In this document: in pieces, positions 1 to 8,676 of the stretch
How positions within the stretch are numbered: position 1 is the first letter of the stretch
Layout: each line of letters opens with the position of its first letter
Origin: Bacteroidales bacterium WCE2008
GTDB lineage: Bacteria > Bacteroidota > Bacteroidia > Bacteroidales > UBA932
NCBI GenBank assembly: GCA_900167925.1
Contig: FUZM01000004.1
Location: 1 to 64,000 of the forward strand
Reading direction: 5' to 3'
Length of the DNA: 64,000 nucleotides
Program-made: the position numbers and the translations under genes
Notes under the pieces: generated by a model
What the model was told of the DNA's origin: nothing
Databases searched by the model: none
The model's input: the letters and a program-made list of their open reading frames with translations, nothing else

Positions 1-84
1 TTTTTTCTTGATTTCTCGGTACTTGCTTGTACTTCTTCCAGTCTTTTCAATGATCTCGTTGTGTCCGTTTCTCAAACGGGATTG

Positions 85-115
85 CAAAGGTAGCCACTTT
101 TTCTGAACTTGCAAA
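85..115 (-). promoter_or_regulatory. Strong leftward promoter, probably for a stable RNA beyond the window edge
   Basis: On the minus strand TTTG (112-115) is followed by exactly 19 bases and TACCTTTG (85-92), the Bacteroidota -33/-7 pattern. The bases around the start, GCAATCCC, are identical to those of the tRNA-Phe promoter at 46325-46355. The transcript would run left through 1-80, which has no good reading frame start, and out of the window. An rRNA or tRNA operon leader is inferred, not shown. Confidence 0.6.
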
Positions 116-196
116 TATTTCAGCAAAAAAATTTCAAGTTTTTTTCGTTTTCTCAAACTAAAACGATACAACCTGTAAAACCAGCGAAATTATTTT

Positions 197-204
197 TAAA
201 TTTG
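197..204 (+). promoter_or_regulatory. Candidate -7 box of the tricorn-like protease operon
   Basis: TAAATTTG fits the Bacteroidota -7 consensus TAnnTTTG and lies 28 bases before the start codon at 233. No clear TTTG is seen at the expected -33 position, so the match is partial. It would drive the five-gene plus-strand run that follows. Confidence 0.45.
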
Positions 205-232
205 TAAAATATACCATTAATATAATTACAAA

Positions 233-3200
233 ATGAAAAGAAACTTATTAACCGTAACCTTAGCCATGTGCCTGGCTATGAGCCTCTCGGCACAGGAAAC
301 ACCAATGTGGATAAGACGAAATGCAATCTCCCCTGACGGATCGTCCATCGCCTTCAGCTATAAAGGCGACATCTATACAGTACCTGCAAAAGGCGGAAAA
401 GCGACTCAGCTTACCACAAACAGCGCGTATGACTCGGCTCCGATGTGGACAGAAGACAGCAAAAGCATAATCTTCGTTTCAGTCCGCGAAGGCTCGCCGG
501 ACATTTACATCACTTCGGCCGAAGGCGGATCCCCTAAACGCATCACCGACTATCCGGGAACAGAAAAGCCTCTTGCAGTCCTGCCGGACGGAAATATTAT
601 GATTTCCGCCTATATCCAGCCGGATGCGAAATACGGCGGCTTCCCAGGCACGAACCAGACATACATCATCTCCCAGAACGGAGGAAGGCCGAAACTTTTC
701 TCATCCCTCCAGACCGACAACGTCAGCGTCAATGCCGACGGTACGATAATCTACGAAGACTATAAAGGATACGAAGACCCGTTCCGCAAGCACCATACTT
801 CCTCTGTCACCAGGGACATATGGTCATATAAAGACGGAAAGTTCAAGAAACTCTCCACCTACGCCGGCGAAGACCGAAACCCTGTATTCGCTGCCGACGG
901 CGATACATTCTATTACCTCAGCGAAGAGAACGGCAAGAACATCAACGTCTTCCGCAGCAGCCTGTCCGCCCCGGAGCAGAAGACCCAGCTTACCTTCGAA
1001 GAAAAGAACCCGGTACGATACCTCTCGGTAGCGAAAGACGGCACCATCGCTTTCTCCCTGAACGGAGAGCTTTATACGATGAAGGAAGGCTCGGCGCCGG
1101 AGAAAGTCGCAATCACCGTTTATACGGACGAAACCGAATCCGCCCTGAGGAAAATGAATGTCAGCGGCCCGGCATCTTCGATGGCTGTCTCCCCTGACGG
1201 AAAAGAAATCGCAATCATCCTCAGAGGCGACGTCTTCGTGACATCTACCGAATACAATACAACCCGCAGAATAACCAACACCCCGTCAAGAGAACGCAAC
1301 CTGAGCTTCTCCAAAGACGGCCGTACCCTCTACTATTCCGCAGAGAGAAACGGTCACTGGGGCGTCTGGGAATCCCACCTTACAGACAAGAAGGAAAAGA
1401 ACTTCACCTATGCGACAAAGATAGAGGAGAAGCTTTTCTCCGATCCGGCCCAGACATGCTTCCAGCCGAAGGTCTCTCCTGACGGCAAGATGGTTGCCTT
1501 CCTGAGGAACAGGACCGAACTTGTCGTAAAACCGACAGACGGCGGCGACACCAAATCACTTATCAAAGGAGTCAACTACTCATACTCCGACGGAGACCTC
1601 GATTTCGAGTGGAGCCCGGACAGCCGATATATTCTCAGCACCTATCAGGCAGACGGCGGCTGGAATAACTCCGACATCGCCCTGGTTGAAGTAAAATCAG
1701 GAGAAATCACCAACCTCACCCGCAGCGGATACACCGACTATGGCTTCAAGTGGACACTCAAAGGCCATGCGATGACATGGATGTCAGATAAGAACGGATA
1801 TCGCAGCCACGGAAGCTGGGGCTCTGACGATGATATCTATATCATGTTCTTTGACGGAAAGACGATGACCGAGTTCGCCAAGGACAAGGAGGACAAGGAA
1901 ATCGACAAACTTCTGTCAGGGAAGAAAGAAGAAAAGAAAGACGAGAAGAAGGACAGTACGGAAAAGAAGAAGGTCGAGAAACTCAAACTCGACCTGGACA
2001 ACCGCGATAACCGTATCGCCCGGCTTACCAAGAGTTCGGGCTCATTTTCCGACTATTACCTCTCGGAAGACGGATCCAAACTCTACTATATCACTCCTCT
2101 GGAAAGCGGCTCAGGACTCTGCGTGCTGGATAAGGAAGACCGCAGCGTAAGAGTGATCGTCAGAGGCGTCTCAGGAAGGATAATCCCTTCTCCGGACAAT
2201 CAGGATCTATATATATATTCCGGGAGCCAGATCACAAAAGTCAATGTCAACAGCGGAAGCCAGAAGCCTGTCTTCTTCTCCGGAGAATTCGAATACAAGC
2301 CAAAGGCAGAGCGCGAATATATCTTCGACCATGTCTGGAAGCAGGTAAAAGAGAAATTCTATGTAGAAGACCTCCACGGAGCCGACTGGAACTACTACAG
2401 AGAGAACTACATCAAATTCCTGCCGTATATCAACAATGACTACGACTTCACAGAATTGCTTTCCGAGATGCTCGGAGAACTCAACGGTTCCCACACCGGA
2501 GCACGCTACCGCGTTTCAAGCGGCGAACGCCTCGCCAGACTCGGAGCCATCTATGACCTCGACTACGAAGGCGACGGCCTCAAGATAAAGGAAATACTCC
2601 CTGACGGCCCTATCAATCTCGCCGATGCTGAGATCAAGGAAGGTGACATAATCCTGGCGATTGACGGCAACGAGATCAAGGCTGGGGAAACATGGTTCCG
2701 CTATCTCGCTGGCAAGACCGGAAAGAAGGTCGCCCTGAACGTCAAGAAAGGCCATAAGAAAGTCGAGATATTCGTAGAACCGATCTACTCCGAAAGCGAC
2801 CTGCTCTACAAACGCTGGGTACGCCAGAGGGAAGAAATGGTCGAGAAACTCTCCGGAGGCAGGATCGGATATGTCCATATTGAGGGCATGGATTCTCCTA
2901 GCTTCAGGGAGCTCTACTCAAAGGCGCTCGGCAAATACCGCGGCTGCGATGCCCTTATCGTAGATACCCGCCACAACGGAGGCGGCTGGCTGCATGACGA
3001 TCTGGTAACCTTCCTCGGAGGCAAAGAATACAACAAATTCATCCCGCGCGGCCAGTACATAGGACGCGAGCCGTTCAGCAAATGGACAAAGCCGTCCTGC
3101 GTGCTTATCGGCGAAGACAACTACTCGGACGCATCAGGTTTCCCATATGCCTACAGGGCCCTCGGAATCGGAAAACTTATCGGAGCTCCGGTTCCCGGCA

Positions 3201-3415
3201 CAATGACTGCAGTATGGTGGGAAAACCAGATCAATCCGGACATTGTATTCGGAATACCACAGGTAGGAACATGGGGCGTAAAGGACGGAAGATTCATAGA
3301 GAATCTCCAGATCGAGCCTGACATCCTCGTATACAACGACCCTGCTTCCGAACTCGAAGGCCGTGACCTTCAGCTTGAGGCCGCAGTAAAGGAAATGCTT
3401 AACGAAATAAAATAA
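233..3415 (+). CDS. Tricorn-like protease (S41 family) with beta-propeller and PDZ domain
   Basis: This is a secreted or periplasmic peptidase expected to degrade peptides or oligopeptides. A signal peptide (about residues 1-20, ending SLSAQE) is followed by WD40/TolB-like propeller repeats (about 25-680, with repeated SPDG motifs), a Lys/Glu-rich low-complexity insert (about 540-580), the tricorn C1 helical domain, a PDZ domain (about 765-840) and an S41 serine protease core. The Ser753-His754 pair in GSHTGA and Ser968 in NYSDASGF line up with the catalytic Ser-His and nucleophile of archaeal tricorn. The length of 1060 residues is normal for the family. The next gene starts 3 bases downstream, so it probably heads an operon. 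The physiological substrate is unknown. Confidence 0.9.
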   Translation: MKRNLLTVTLAMCLAMSLSAQETPMWIRRNAISPDGSSIAFSYKGDIYTVPAKGGKATQLTTNSAYDSAPMWTEDSKSIIFVSVREGSPDIYITSAEGGSPKRITDYPGTEKPLAVLPDGNIMISAYIQPDAKYGGFPGTNQTYIISQNGGRPKLFSSLQTDNVSVNADGTIIYEDYKGYEDPFRKHHTSSVTRDIWSYKDGKFKKLSTYAGEDRNPVFAADGDTFYYLSEENGKNINVFRSSLSAPEQKTQLTFEEKNPVRYLSVAKDGTIAFSLNGELYTMKEGSAPEKVAITVYTDETESALRKMNVSGPASSMAVSPDGKEIAIILRGDVFVTSTEYNTTRRITNTPSRERNLSFSKDGRTLYYSAERNGHWGVWESHLTDKKEKNFTYATKIEEKLFSDPAQTCFQPKVSPDGKMVAFLRNRTELVVKPTDGGDTKSLIKGVNYSYSDGDLDFEWSPDSRYILSTYQADGGWNNSDIALVEVKSGEITNLTRSGYTDYGFKWTLKGHAMTWMSDKNGYRSHGSWGSDDDIYIMFFDGKTMTEFAKDKEDKEIDKLLSGKKEEKKDEKKDSTEKKKVEKLKLDLDNRDNRIARLTKSSGSFSDYYLSEDGSKLYYITPLESGSGLCVLDKEDRSVRVIVRGVSGRIIPSPDNQDLYIYSGSQITKVNVNSGSQKPVFFSGEFEYKPKAEREYIFDHVWKQVKEKFYVEDLHGADWNYYRENYIKFLPYINNDYDFTELLSEMLGELNGSHTGARYRVSSGERLARLGAIYDLDYEGDGLKIKEILPDGPINLADAEIKEGDIILAIDGNEIKAGETWFRYLAGKTGKKVALNVKKGHKKVEIFVEPIYSESDLLYKRWVRQREEMVEKLSGGRIGYVHIEGMDSPSFRELYSKALGKYRGCDALIVDTRHNGGGWLHDDLVTFLGGKEYNKFIPRGQYIGREPFSKWTKPSCVLIGEDNYSDASGFPYAYRALGIGKLIGAPVPGTMTAVWWENQINPDIVFGIPQVGTWGVKDGRFIENLQIEPDILVYNDPASELEGRDLQLEAAVKEMLNEIK

Positions 3416-3418
3416 CAA

Positions 3419-4138
3419 ATGGACAAGAAGGTTGTAATAATCCCTACGTACAACGAAAAAGAGAACGTCGAAAAGATCATACGTAAAGTATTCTCCCTCG
3501 ACGGAGACTATGAAATCCTGATAATCGACGACGGATCCCCTGACGGCACGGCCTCGATCGTAAAGACTCTGGCGAAGGAATTCGGCTCCAGGCTGCACCT
3601 CATCGAAAGGAAAGGCAAGCTTGGTCTCGGAACTGCCTATCTCACCGGATTCAGGTGGGCGCTGGAGAACGGATATGACTATGTCTTCGAGATGGATGCG
3701 GACTTCTCTCATAATCCTGACGACCTCGGAAGACTTTACGCTGCCTGCAAAGACGGAGCCGACCTAGCTATCGGTTCCCGCTACTGCGACGGGGTCAGCG
3801 TAGTCAACTGGCCTATTGGACGTATAATAATGTCATATTTCGCCTCCGTATACGTACGCCGTGTACTCAGGATGAAGGTTTATGACAGTACTGCGGGATT
3901 CAAGTGCTACAGCCGCAAAGTCCTTGAATCTATCGACCTGGATGCCGTAAGAATGAAAGGTTACGGCTTCCAGATCGAGATGAAATATACCGCATACAAG
4001 CTTGGATTCAAGATCGCGGAAGTCCCTATCATCTTCGTCAACCGTAAGGAAGGCACTTCGAAGATGAGCAGCGGAATCTTCGGCGAAGCATTCTGGGGCG
4101 TCATCAAACTACGTTTCCGTAAATTCTCCGCGAAATAA
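3419..4138 (+). CDS. Polyprenol-phosphate mannosyltransferase-type glycosyltransferase (GT2)
   Basis: This GT-A fold glycosyltransferase of the dolichol-phosphate mannose synthase group probably moves a sugar from an NDP-sugar to polyprenyl phosphate at the inner face of the cytoplasmic membrane. The N-terminus VVIIPTYNEKENV and the metal-binding Asp93-Ala-Asp95 (in FEMDADFSHNPDDL) are diagnostic, as is GSRYCDG later on. At 239 residues it is the short, Dpm1-like form without C-terminal membrane helices. Its stop overlaps the dihydroorotase start by one base (TAATG), implying translational coupling. The exact sugar cannot be read from the sequence. Confidence 0.88.
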   Translation: MDKKVVIIPTYNEKENVEKIIRKVFSLDGDYEILIIDDGSPDGTASIVKTLAKEFGSRLHLIERKGKLGLGTAYLTGFRWALENGYDYVFEMDADFSHNPDDLGRLYAACKDGADLAIGSRYCDGVSVVNWPIGRIIMSYFASVYVRRVLRMKVYDSTAGFKCYSRKVLESIDLDAVRMKGYGFQIEMKYTAYKLGFKIAEVPIIFVNRKEGTSKMSSGIFGEAFWGVIKLRFRKFSAK

Positions 4139-5499
4139 TGAGATATCTTCTTACTGAAGCAGACATAATTACCGGCGACAAGGCCGGCAGGGGCGCCATC
4201 GCCATCGACGGAGAGAAGATCGCCGGAGTATGGTATGATACGGACGACTCGAAGGCGGCCGACCAGGCCCGGGCAGAGTTCCCGGACGCCGAAGTCATGG
4301 ACCTCGAGGGTCTCAGTGTCATTCCGGGCGTCATCGATATCCATGTCCATTTCAGAGAACCCGGGATGACCCATAAAGGAGACATCGAAAGCGAGTCGAA
4401 GGCGGCGCTGTGCGGAGGAGTGACTTCGTACGTCGACATGCCGAACACCAATCCCCCGACCGTCAGCCGGGATAGGCTCGAAGAGAAACTGTCTCTCGCG
4501 GACGGGAGATCATGGTCCAACTACGGTTTCCATATCGGAGCGACCAATTCGAATCTGGAAGAACTGAAACAGATGCCGCCGGAAGGCCGGAAAGCCGCCG
4601 GAATCAAAGTCTTCATGGGATCGTCGACCGGAAATATGCTGGTTGACGATAAACCTGTGCTGGAGCAGATATTCGGAATGACGGACTGGCCGGTGCTGAT
4701 CCACAGTGAGGACGAGCAGATAATCCGGGACAACCTGGCGAAGGCTGTTGCGGAATACGGAGAGGACATCCCTTTCAGGATACACCCGCAGATACGAAGC
4801 GCCGTAGCCTGCATGAAATCGACCCAGAGAGCGCTGGAAATGGCGATGAAACTCGGGACAAGGCTGCATATCCTCCACGTGACGACCAGAATGGAGGTCA
4901 ACATGATTGAAGTCGCAAAGCGCTACAATCCGTCAATCACGGCGGAGACTTCAGCCAACTACCTGACCTTCTGCGACGAGGACTATGACAGTCTCGGGGC
5001 AATGGTCAAATGCAACCCGGCCGTCAAGAGTTCCGTCGACAGGGATGCGTTGCGCGAGGCTTTCCGTAACGGGATCATAGATACGATCGGATCCGACCAC
5101 GCTCCCCATCTCAAAGAGGAGAAGGAGCGCCCTTATACAACATGTCCGTCCGGCATGCCTTCGATCCGCCAATCCCTCCAGGCTGTGCTGAAGGTTGCCT
5201 CCGAGGCCGGGATTCCTCTTACAAGAGTGGTGAACGCAATGTCCGAAAGACCTGCCGAGATAGTCGGAATCAAAGACAGAGGTTTCATAAAGAAAGGCTG
5301 CTTCGCGGATCTGGTAGTCCTCGATCCGGAGGCCGACTATGAAGTCAAAGAACCCGGCTACAGATGCGGCTGGTCCCCATATACCGGCCGTACTCTCAAG
5401 GGAAAGATCAGTTATGTATTCCTTAACGGAAAGATTGCCGTAAAGGACGGTGAAATCATCCAGGACTCCCCTTCCGGCAAAAGACTCGAATACAGATAA
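4138..5499 (+). CDS. pyrC: Dihydroorotase
   Basis: It catalyses the reversible cyclization of N-carbamoyl-aspartate to dihydroorotate in de novo pyrimidine synthesis. The metal ligands of the amidohydrolase fold are visible: His69 and His71 in HVHFREPG, the lysine expected to be carbamylated (Lys157 in IKVFMGSSTG), His in HSEDE, His in HILHVTT, and Asp in TIGSDHAPH. At 453 residues it is the long, class I-like form common in Bacteroidota. It overlaps its neighbours on both sides by one base. The pyrimidine gene pyrF lies close by in a convergent operon on the other strand. Allantoinase is the main alternative family member, but the motifs fit dihydroorotase better. Confidence 0.92.
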   Translation: MRYLLTEADIITGDKAGRGAIAIDGEKIAGVWYDTDDSKAADQARAEFPDAEVMDLEGLSVIPGVIDIHVHFREPGMTHKGDIESESKAALCGGVTSYVDMPNTNPPTVSRDRLEEKLSLADGRSWSNYGFHIGATNSNLEELKQMPPEGRKAAGIKVFMGSSTGNMLVDDKPVLEQIFGMTDWPVLIHSEDEQIIRDNLAKAVAEYGEDIPFRIHPQIRSAVACMKSTQRALEMAMKLGTRLHILHVTTRMEVNMIEVAKRYNPSITAETSANYLTFCDEDYDSLGAMVKCNPAVKSSVDRDALREAFRNGIIDTIGSDHAPHLKEEKERPYTTCPSGMPSIRQSLQAVLKVASEAGIPLTRVVNAMSERPAEIVGIKDRGFIKKGCFADLVVLDPEADYEVKEPGYRCGWSPYTGRTLKGKISYVFLNGKIAVKDGEIIQDSPSGKRLEYR

Positions 5500-6020
5500 T
5501 GAAAAGATTCCTTGTCATACTGGCGATAATGCTGATGGCATCTTCCTGCGGACTTCTCCGGAAATCGGCAAGAAGCCAGATTGCATCCGAGCCCCGCATT
5601 CTTGAAGGAGTCACCACTCTCCAGCAGAAGGAACTGCTCGAATATGCCTACTCCTTCATCGGGACTCCATATAAATACGGCGGCGACGGACCTGAATACT
5701 TCGACTGCTCTGGTTTCACCTGCTACGTATATGAGAAGATAGGTTTCACGCTGATGAGGCGTGCCGCTGACCAGTACACGCAGGGCAAGCCGGTAATAAA
5801 GACCTCTGACCTGGTGCCGGGAGATCTGGTATTCTTTGCCAGGAAAGGCAAGGTGTTCCATGTCGGAATCGTAGTGGAAGTGGACGACAAGGGCTTCAGA
5901 TTCATCCATGCCGGGACTTCCACCGGGGTTACCGTATCCTCTTCGGAGAACAGTTACTGGAAGCCCGTCTACTATGGCGCGAAAAGAATTATAATGATAA
6001 GCAATGATAGCAACAACTAA
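5499..6020 (+). CDS. NlpC/P60 family lipoprotein, putative peptidoglycan endopeptidase
   Basis: This is a probable cell-wall hydrolase that cuts peptide stems. A lipoprotein signal ends in ASSC, and the NlpC/P60 domain occupies about residues 45-165. The catalytic cysteine is Cys70 in FDCSGF, with His121 in VFHVGIV and a third polar residue near FIHAGTS. At 173 residues it has only one catalytic domain and no SH3 repeats. Its start overlaps the dihydroorotase stop (TAATG), and its end overlaps the next gene by 17 bases. Confidence 0.9.
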   Translation: MKRFLVILAIMLMASSCGLLRKSARSQIASEPRILEGVTTLQQKELLEYAYSFIGTPYKYGGDGPEYFDCSGFTCYVYEKIGFTLMRRAADQYTQGKPVIKTSDLVPGDLVFFARKGKVFHVGIVVEVDDKGFRFIHAGTSTGVTVSSSENSYWKPVYYGAKRIIMISNDSNN

Positions 6021-6888
6021 AAGAGCCTTAATCTGCGGCGCGATCGTATTGATCCTCGGAGCAGCAGTCATGGGAGCGTACCACTATATGCAGAGTACTG
6101 CTCCACGATATTCCTTCATTGACAAAAAGGGACGCAAAGTAATAATCGAGGAACTCAGCTACTTCGACGGACTCGACAAGACGTACGGCAAGATATACAA
6201 GCCGTCTGACGACACCACCGGCAACAGGCCTCTGCTCATCTTCAGCCACGGGCTTGGAGTAAACGCCGATTTCGGAGCCGTATATTGCGAGACCGCCGCC
6301 AGTCTCGGCTGGTATGCCTATGCCTTCGACTACAAGGGAGGTTCCGTACAGTCACGCAGCGCCGGAAGCACCCTCGACATGACGATAAAGAAAGAAAAAG
6401 ACGAGCTTCTCAAGATAATAAAGCGGCTTTCCAAGCTGTCCGCCATCAACAAATCACAGATCTATGTGATGGGACACAGCCAGGGCGGTCTCGTTGCTGC
6501 AATGGCCGCCGCGGAATCGCCGAAGAGCATAGCCGGGATGATCCTGGTTGCTCCTGCGATGAACATATCAGAGCTGATGAACGACATCTATGAGAAAAAG
6601 TCCGAGATAAAGGACACGACGGTTTTCTGCACGGTACCGCTCGGAAAGAAATATGTCAAGGAAGCCATGGACCTGAATGCATACAAGGGGCTCGGCCGCT
6701 ATGACAAAGACGTGATGATCGTCTACGGGACCCACGACGAGATAATCCCGGAAGAAAGCATGGTCAGGCTTGCGGAAGAATACAAAAAGAGCGACTACAG
6801 ACCGGTGCAGGGCTCAAGCCACAACTTCTCGGGAGCCGGCCAGAACAAGCTCGTCAAGCTCCTTACCGAATTCATCAAGAATCACTGA
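6004..6888 (+). CDS. Membrane-anchored alpha/beta hydrolase (serine aminopeptidase S33/Hydrolase_4 type)
   Basis: The protein has an N-terminal membrane anchor (about residues 8-30) followed by an alpha/beta hydrolase fold. The triad is visible as Ser159 in GHSQGG, Asp in YGTHDEIIP and His in GSSHNFSG. The pattern resembles monoacylglycerol lipase-like Hydrolase_4 proteins, so an esterase or lipase activity on the outer face of the membrane is the likely role. Its start lies inside the end of the NlpC gene, so the two are probably translated together. Its stop is convergent with and overlaps the minus-strand esterase by 7 bases. Confidence 0.85.
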   Translation: MIATTKRALICGAIVLILGAAVMGAYHYMQSTAPRYSFIDKKGRKVIIEELSYFDGLDKTYGKIYKPSDDTTGNRPLLIFSHGLGVNADFGAVYCETAASLGWYAYAFDYKGGSVQSRSAGSTLDMTIKKEKDELLKIIKRLSKLSAINKSQIYVMGHSQGGLVAAMAAAESPKSIAGMILVAPAMNISELMNDIYEKKSEIKDTTVFCTVPLGKKYVKEAMDLNAYKGLGRYDKDVMIVYGTHDEIIPEESMVRLAEEYKKSDYRPVQGSSHNFSGAGQNKLVKLLTEFIKNH

Positions 6889-7820
6889 CCTCCGAGTCTC
6901 TCGAAGAAAGTCAGCACGTCTTCCCATATATGGAACTGCTCCGAGCCGAACTCGATCACAGTTCCCATGAAATCTTCCAGCCCGCCGTCCTCCGGATCGC
7001 GGGCTATAAAATAATCCCCCAGCAGCAATCCCCTGTTGCGGGTCGCAATCACCTTGTTCCACGCATCGACCCCCAGATTGGATTCAGACCACCGGACAGG
7101 ATCGCCCCAGGTACCGGGATCATTATATCGCGGACCGGCGACGACATAGACATCATAGACCGACGCCAGCTGGCGGAAGGCCTTGACAGAACTGTTTACC
7201 CCTTCGAGAGTCTCCAGCCCGATGTACATGACAGGGCGTCTGCGGCCTTCGAGGACGTCTCTGATCTTGCGGATAAGCGGCAGCACGCTGTGGAGAATGG
7301 TACTGTCGTTCATATAATGCTCCCCGTCGAACCGGATAGCATTGGTATAGTGCGAGCAGAATATATCCCAGGTATGGACTATAGTGTCATGGATACCGAA
7401 AAGTCCATATACCTTGTCGTCTTCTATCTTCGAGAAGCACCTCGCGGAGCACTCTCTGAAGGCCTCAAGCAGACCTTTTGTCACAAGAAATGAGGTCTGT
7501 CCGTCGACTCTCGGATTGTGGAACTCCTGACGTCCCAGACCGTTGTTCTTGAGCAACGACTCCGCAAGCTGGAAGGCAGGATTGACAAGGATTCTGTATC
7601 GTCCCGTAAGCTGCTCGGCATACATCCCGCCCATTGAAGTGCCGATTACCAGGTCCGGATCTTCCTTAGCGCAGAGTTCCTGCAGGAAAGGAAGAGCTTC
7701 GGCCGGTTCGACCGGAATATCAGGAGAGATGAATTCTACGTCAGGAAGCAACGATCTCAGAAGTTTCACTGAACCGTTGTTTCCGCTTGAAGCAAAGCCG
7801 TGCAGATATAGGATCTTCAT
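6882..7820 (-). CDS. YqiA/YcfP-type esterase fused to a degenerate 5'-nucleotidase-like domain
   Basis: Residues 1-190 form a small alpha/beta hydrolase of the YqiA/YcfP group (ILYLHGFASSGN, nucleophile Ser62 in GTSMGGMYA, late GEHYMND). Residues about 195-312 resemble the C-terminal part of pyrimidine 5'(3')-deoxyribonucleotidases (NT5C): YDVYVVAGPRYNDPGTW, then WSESNLG, then RGLLLGDYFIARD and a terminal WEDVLTFF. The family's DxD nucleophile motif (YIDMDG) is replaced by YIGLETLEG and the DDR motif by ARD, so phosphatase activity looks lost. The start at 7820 gives the canonical MKILYLHGF and sits one base after the pyrF stop; an upstream in-frame start would overlap pyrF. The role is unknown, possibly nucleotide sensing. 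Confidence 0.8.
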   Translation of the reverse strand: MKILYLHGFASSGNNGSVKLLRSLLPDVEFISPDIPVEPAEALPFLQELCAKEDPDLVIGTSMGGMYAEQLTGRYRILVNPAFQLAESLLKNNGLGRQEFHNPRVDGQTSFLVTKGLLEAFRECSARCFSKIEDDKVYGLFGIHDTIVHTWDIFCSHYTNAIRFDGEHYMNDSTILHSVLPLIRKIRDVLEGRRRPVMYIGLETLEGVNSSVKAFRQLASVYDVYVVAGPRYNDPGTWGDPVRWSESNLGVDAWNKVIATRNRGLLLGDYFIARDPEDGGLEDFMGTVIEFGSEQFHIWEDVLTFFERLGGQ

Positions 7821-7821
7821 A

Positions 7822-8667
7822 TCAGGCGAGTCTCGCAGTCGCTGCAGCCACTTTTGCCGCGGCCTCGGCATAGTCAGGACCGTCGGAAGCGTAAAGTACG
7901 GCGCGGGATGAATTGATCAGAAGACCGCCCTTGGAGTTAGAACCGTTTGCGATCACCTCTTCCGCCGAACCGCCCTGGGCGCCTACTCCCGGTACAAGAA
8001 GGAAGTTGTCCGGGCAGAAGGAGCGTATCTCGCGTAGCTTGTCGGCCTTGGTTGCCCCTACGACGAACATCATGTTGTCAGGAGTGGATACCTCCATGCA
8101 TTTCTCCATCACTGTCTGGTAAAGCGGTTTTCCGTCCTGCTGGGAATACTGGAAGTCGGCAGCTGTCTTGTTGGACGACAGAGCGACTACAATGGCGAAT
8201 TTGCCCGGATACTGGAGGAAAGGCTCGACAGTCTCGAGTCCCATGTATGGTGAGAGGGTGACGGCATCGAAATCCATAGTCTCGAAGAAAGTCTTTGCAT
8301 ACATCTTGGCCGTATTGCCGATGTCTCCCCTTTTCGCGTCAGCGATTATGAACTGCTCAGGATATTTCTCCCGGATATACGACACAGTCCCTTCAAGGGC
8401 GGAAAGGCCTTCCGAGCCGAAAGCCTCATAGAAAGCCAGATTGGGCTTGTAGGCGACGCAGTAAGGCGCTGTCGCATCGATGATTGCCTTGTTGAACGAG
8501 ATTATCGCTCTCGCCTTGCCGGAATAGAAACGGCCCTGGAGCGCAAGGTCTCCTCGCTGACATTCTAGTCTTATCTTCTCAGGGAGCTTGCTGTAATCCG
8601 TATCGAGACCGACGCAAAGCATCGAACCTTTGGCCTTAATCTGGGCGTATAACTGATCTGTATTCAT
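7822..8667 (-). CDS. pyrF: Orotidine 5'-phosphate decarboxylase
   Basis: It decarboxylates OMP to UMP, the last step of de novo UMP synthesis. The sequence FIIADAKRGDIGNTA carries the Asp-x-Lys-x-x-Asp catalytic signature, and the substrate-binding loop VPGVGAQGG follows. The length of 281 residues and the motif spacing match the class 2 family (PyrF of Bacteroidota and Mycobacterium) rather than the 230-residue E. coli form. It sits between the antiporter and esterase genes with gaps of 9 and 1 bases, in the minus-strand chain that begins at tig. Confidence 0.95.
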   Translation of the reverse strand: MNTDQLYAQIKAKGSMLCVGLDTDYSKLPEKIRLECQRGDLALQGRFYSGKARAIISFNKAIIDATAPYCVAYKPNLAFYEAFGSEGLSALEGTVSYIREKYPEQFIIADAKRGDIGNTAKMYAKTFFETMDFDAVTLSPYMGLETVEPFLQYPGKFAIVVALSSNKTAADFQYSQQDGKPLYQTVMEKCMEVSTPDNMMFVVGATKADKLREIRSFCPDNFLLVPGVGAQGGSAEEVIANGSNSKGGLLINSSRAVLYASDGPDYAEAAAKVAAATARLA

Positions 8668-8676
8668 ATATCTTGA

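Noticed and set aside
3134..3712. Minus-strand frame opposite the tricorn and GT2 genes
   Set aside because: It spans the gap between two well-supported genes on the other strand and has no recognisable domain; a shadow frame.
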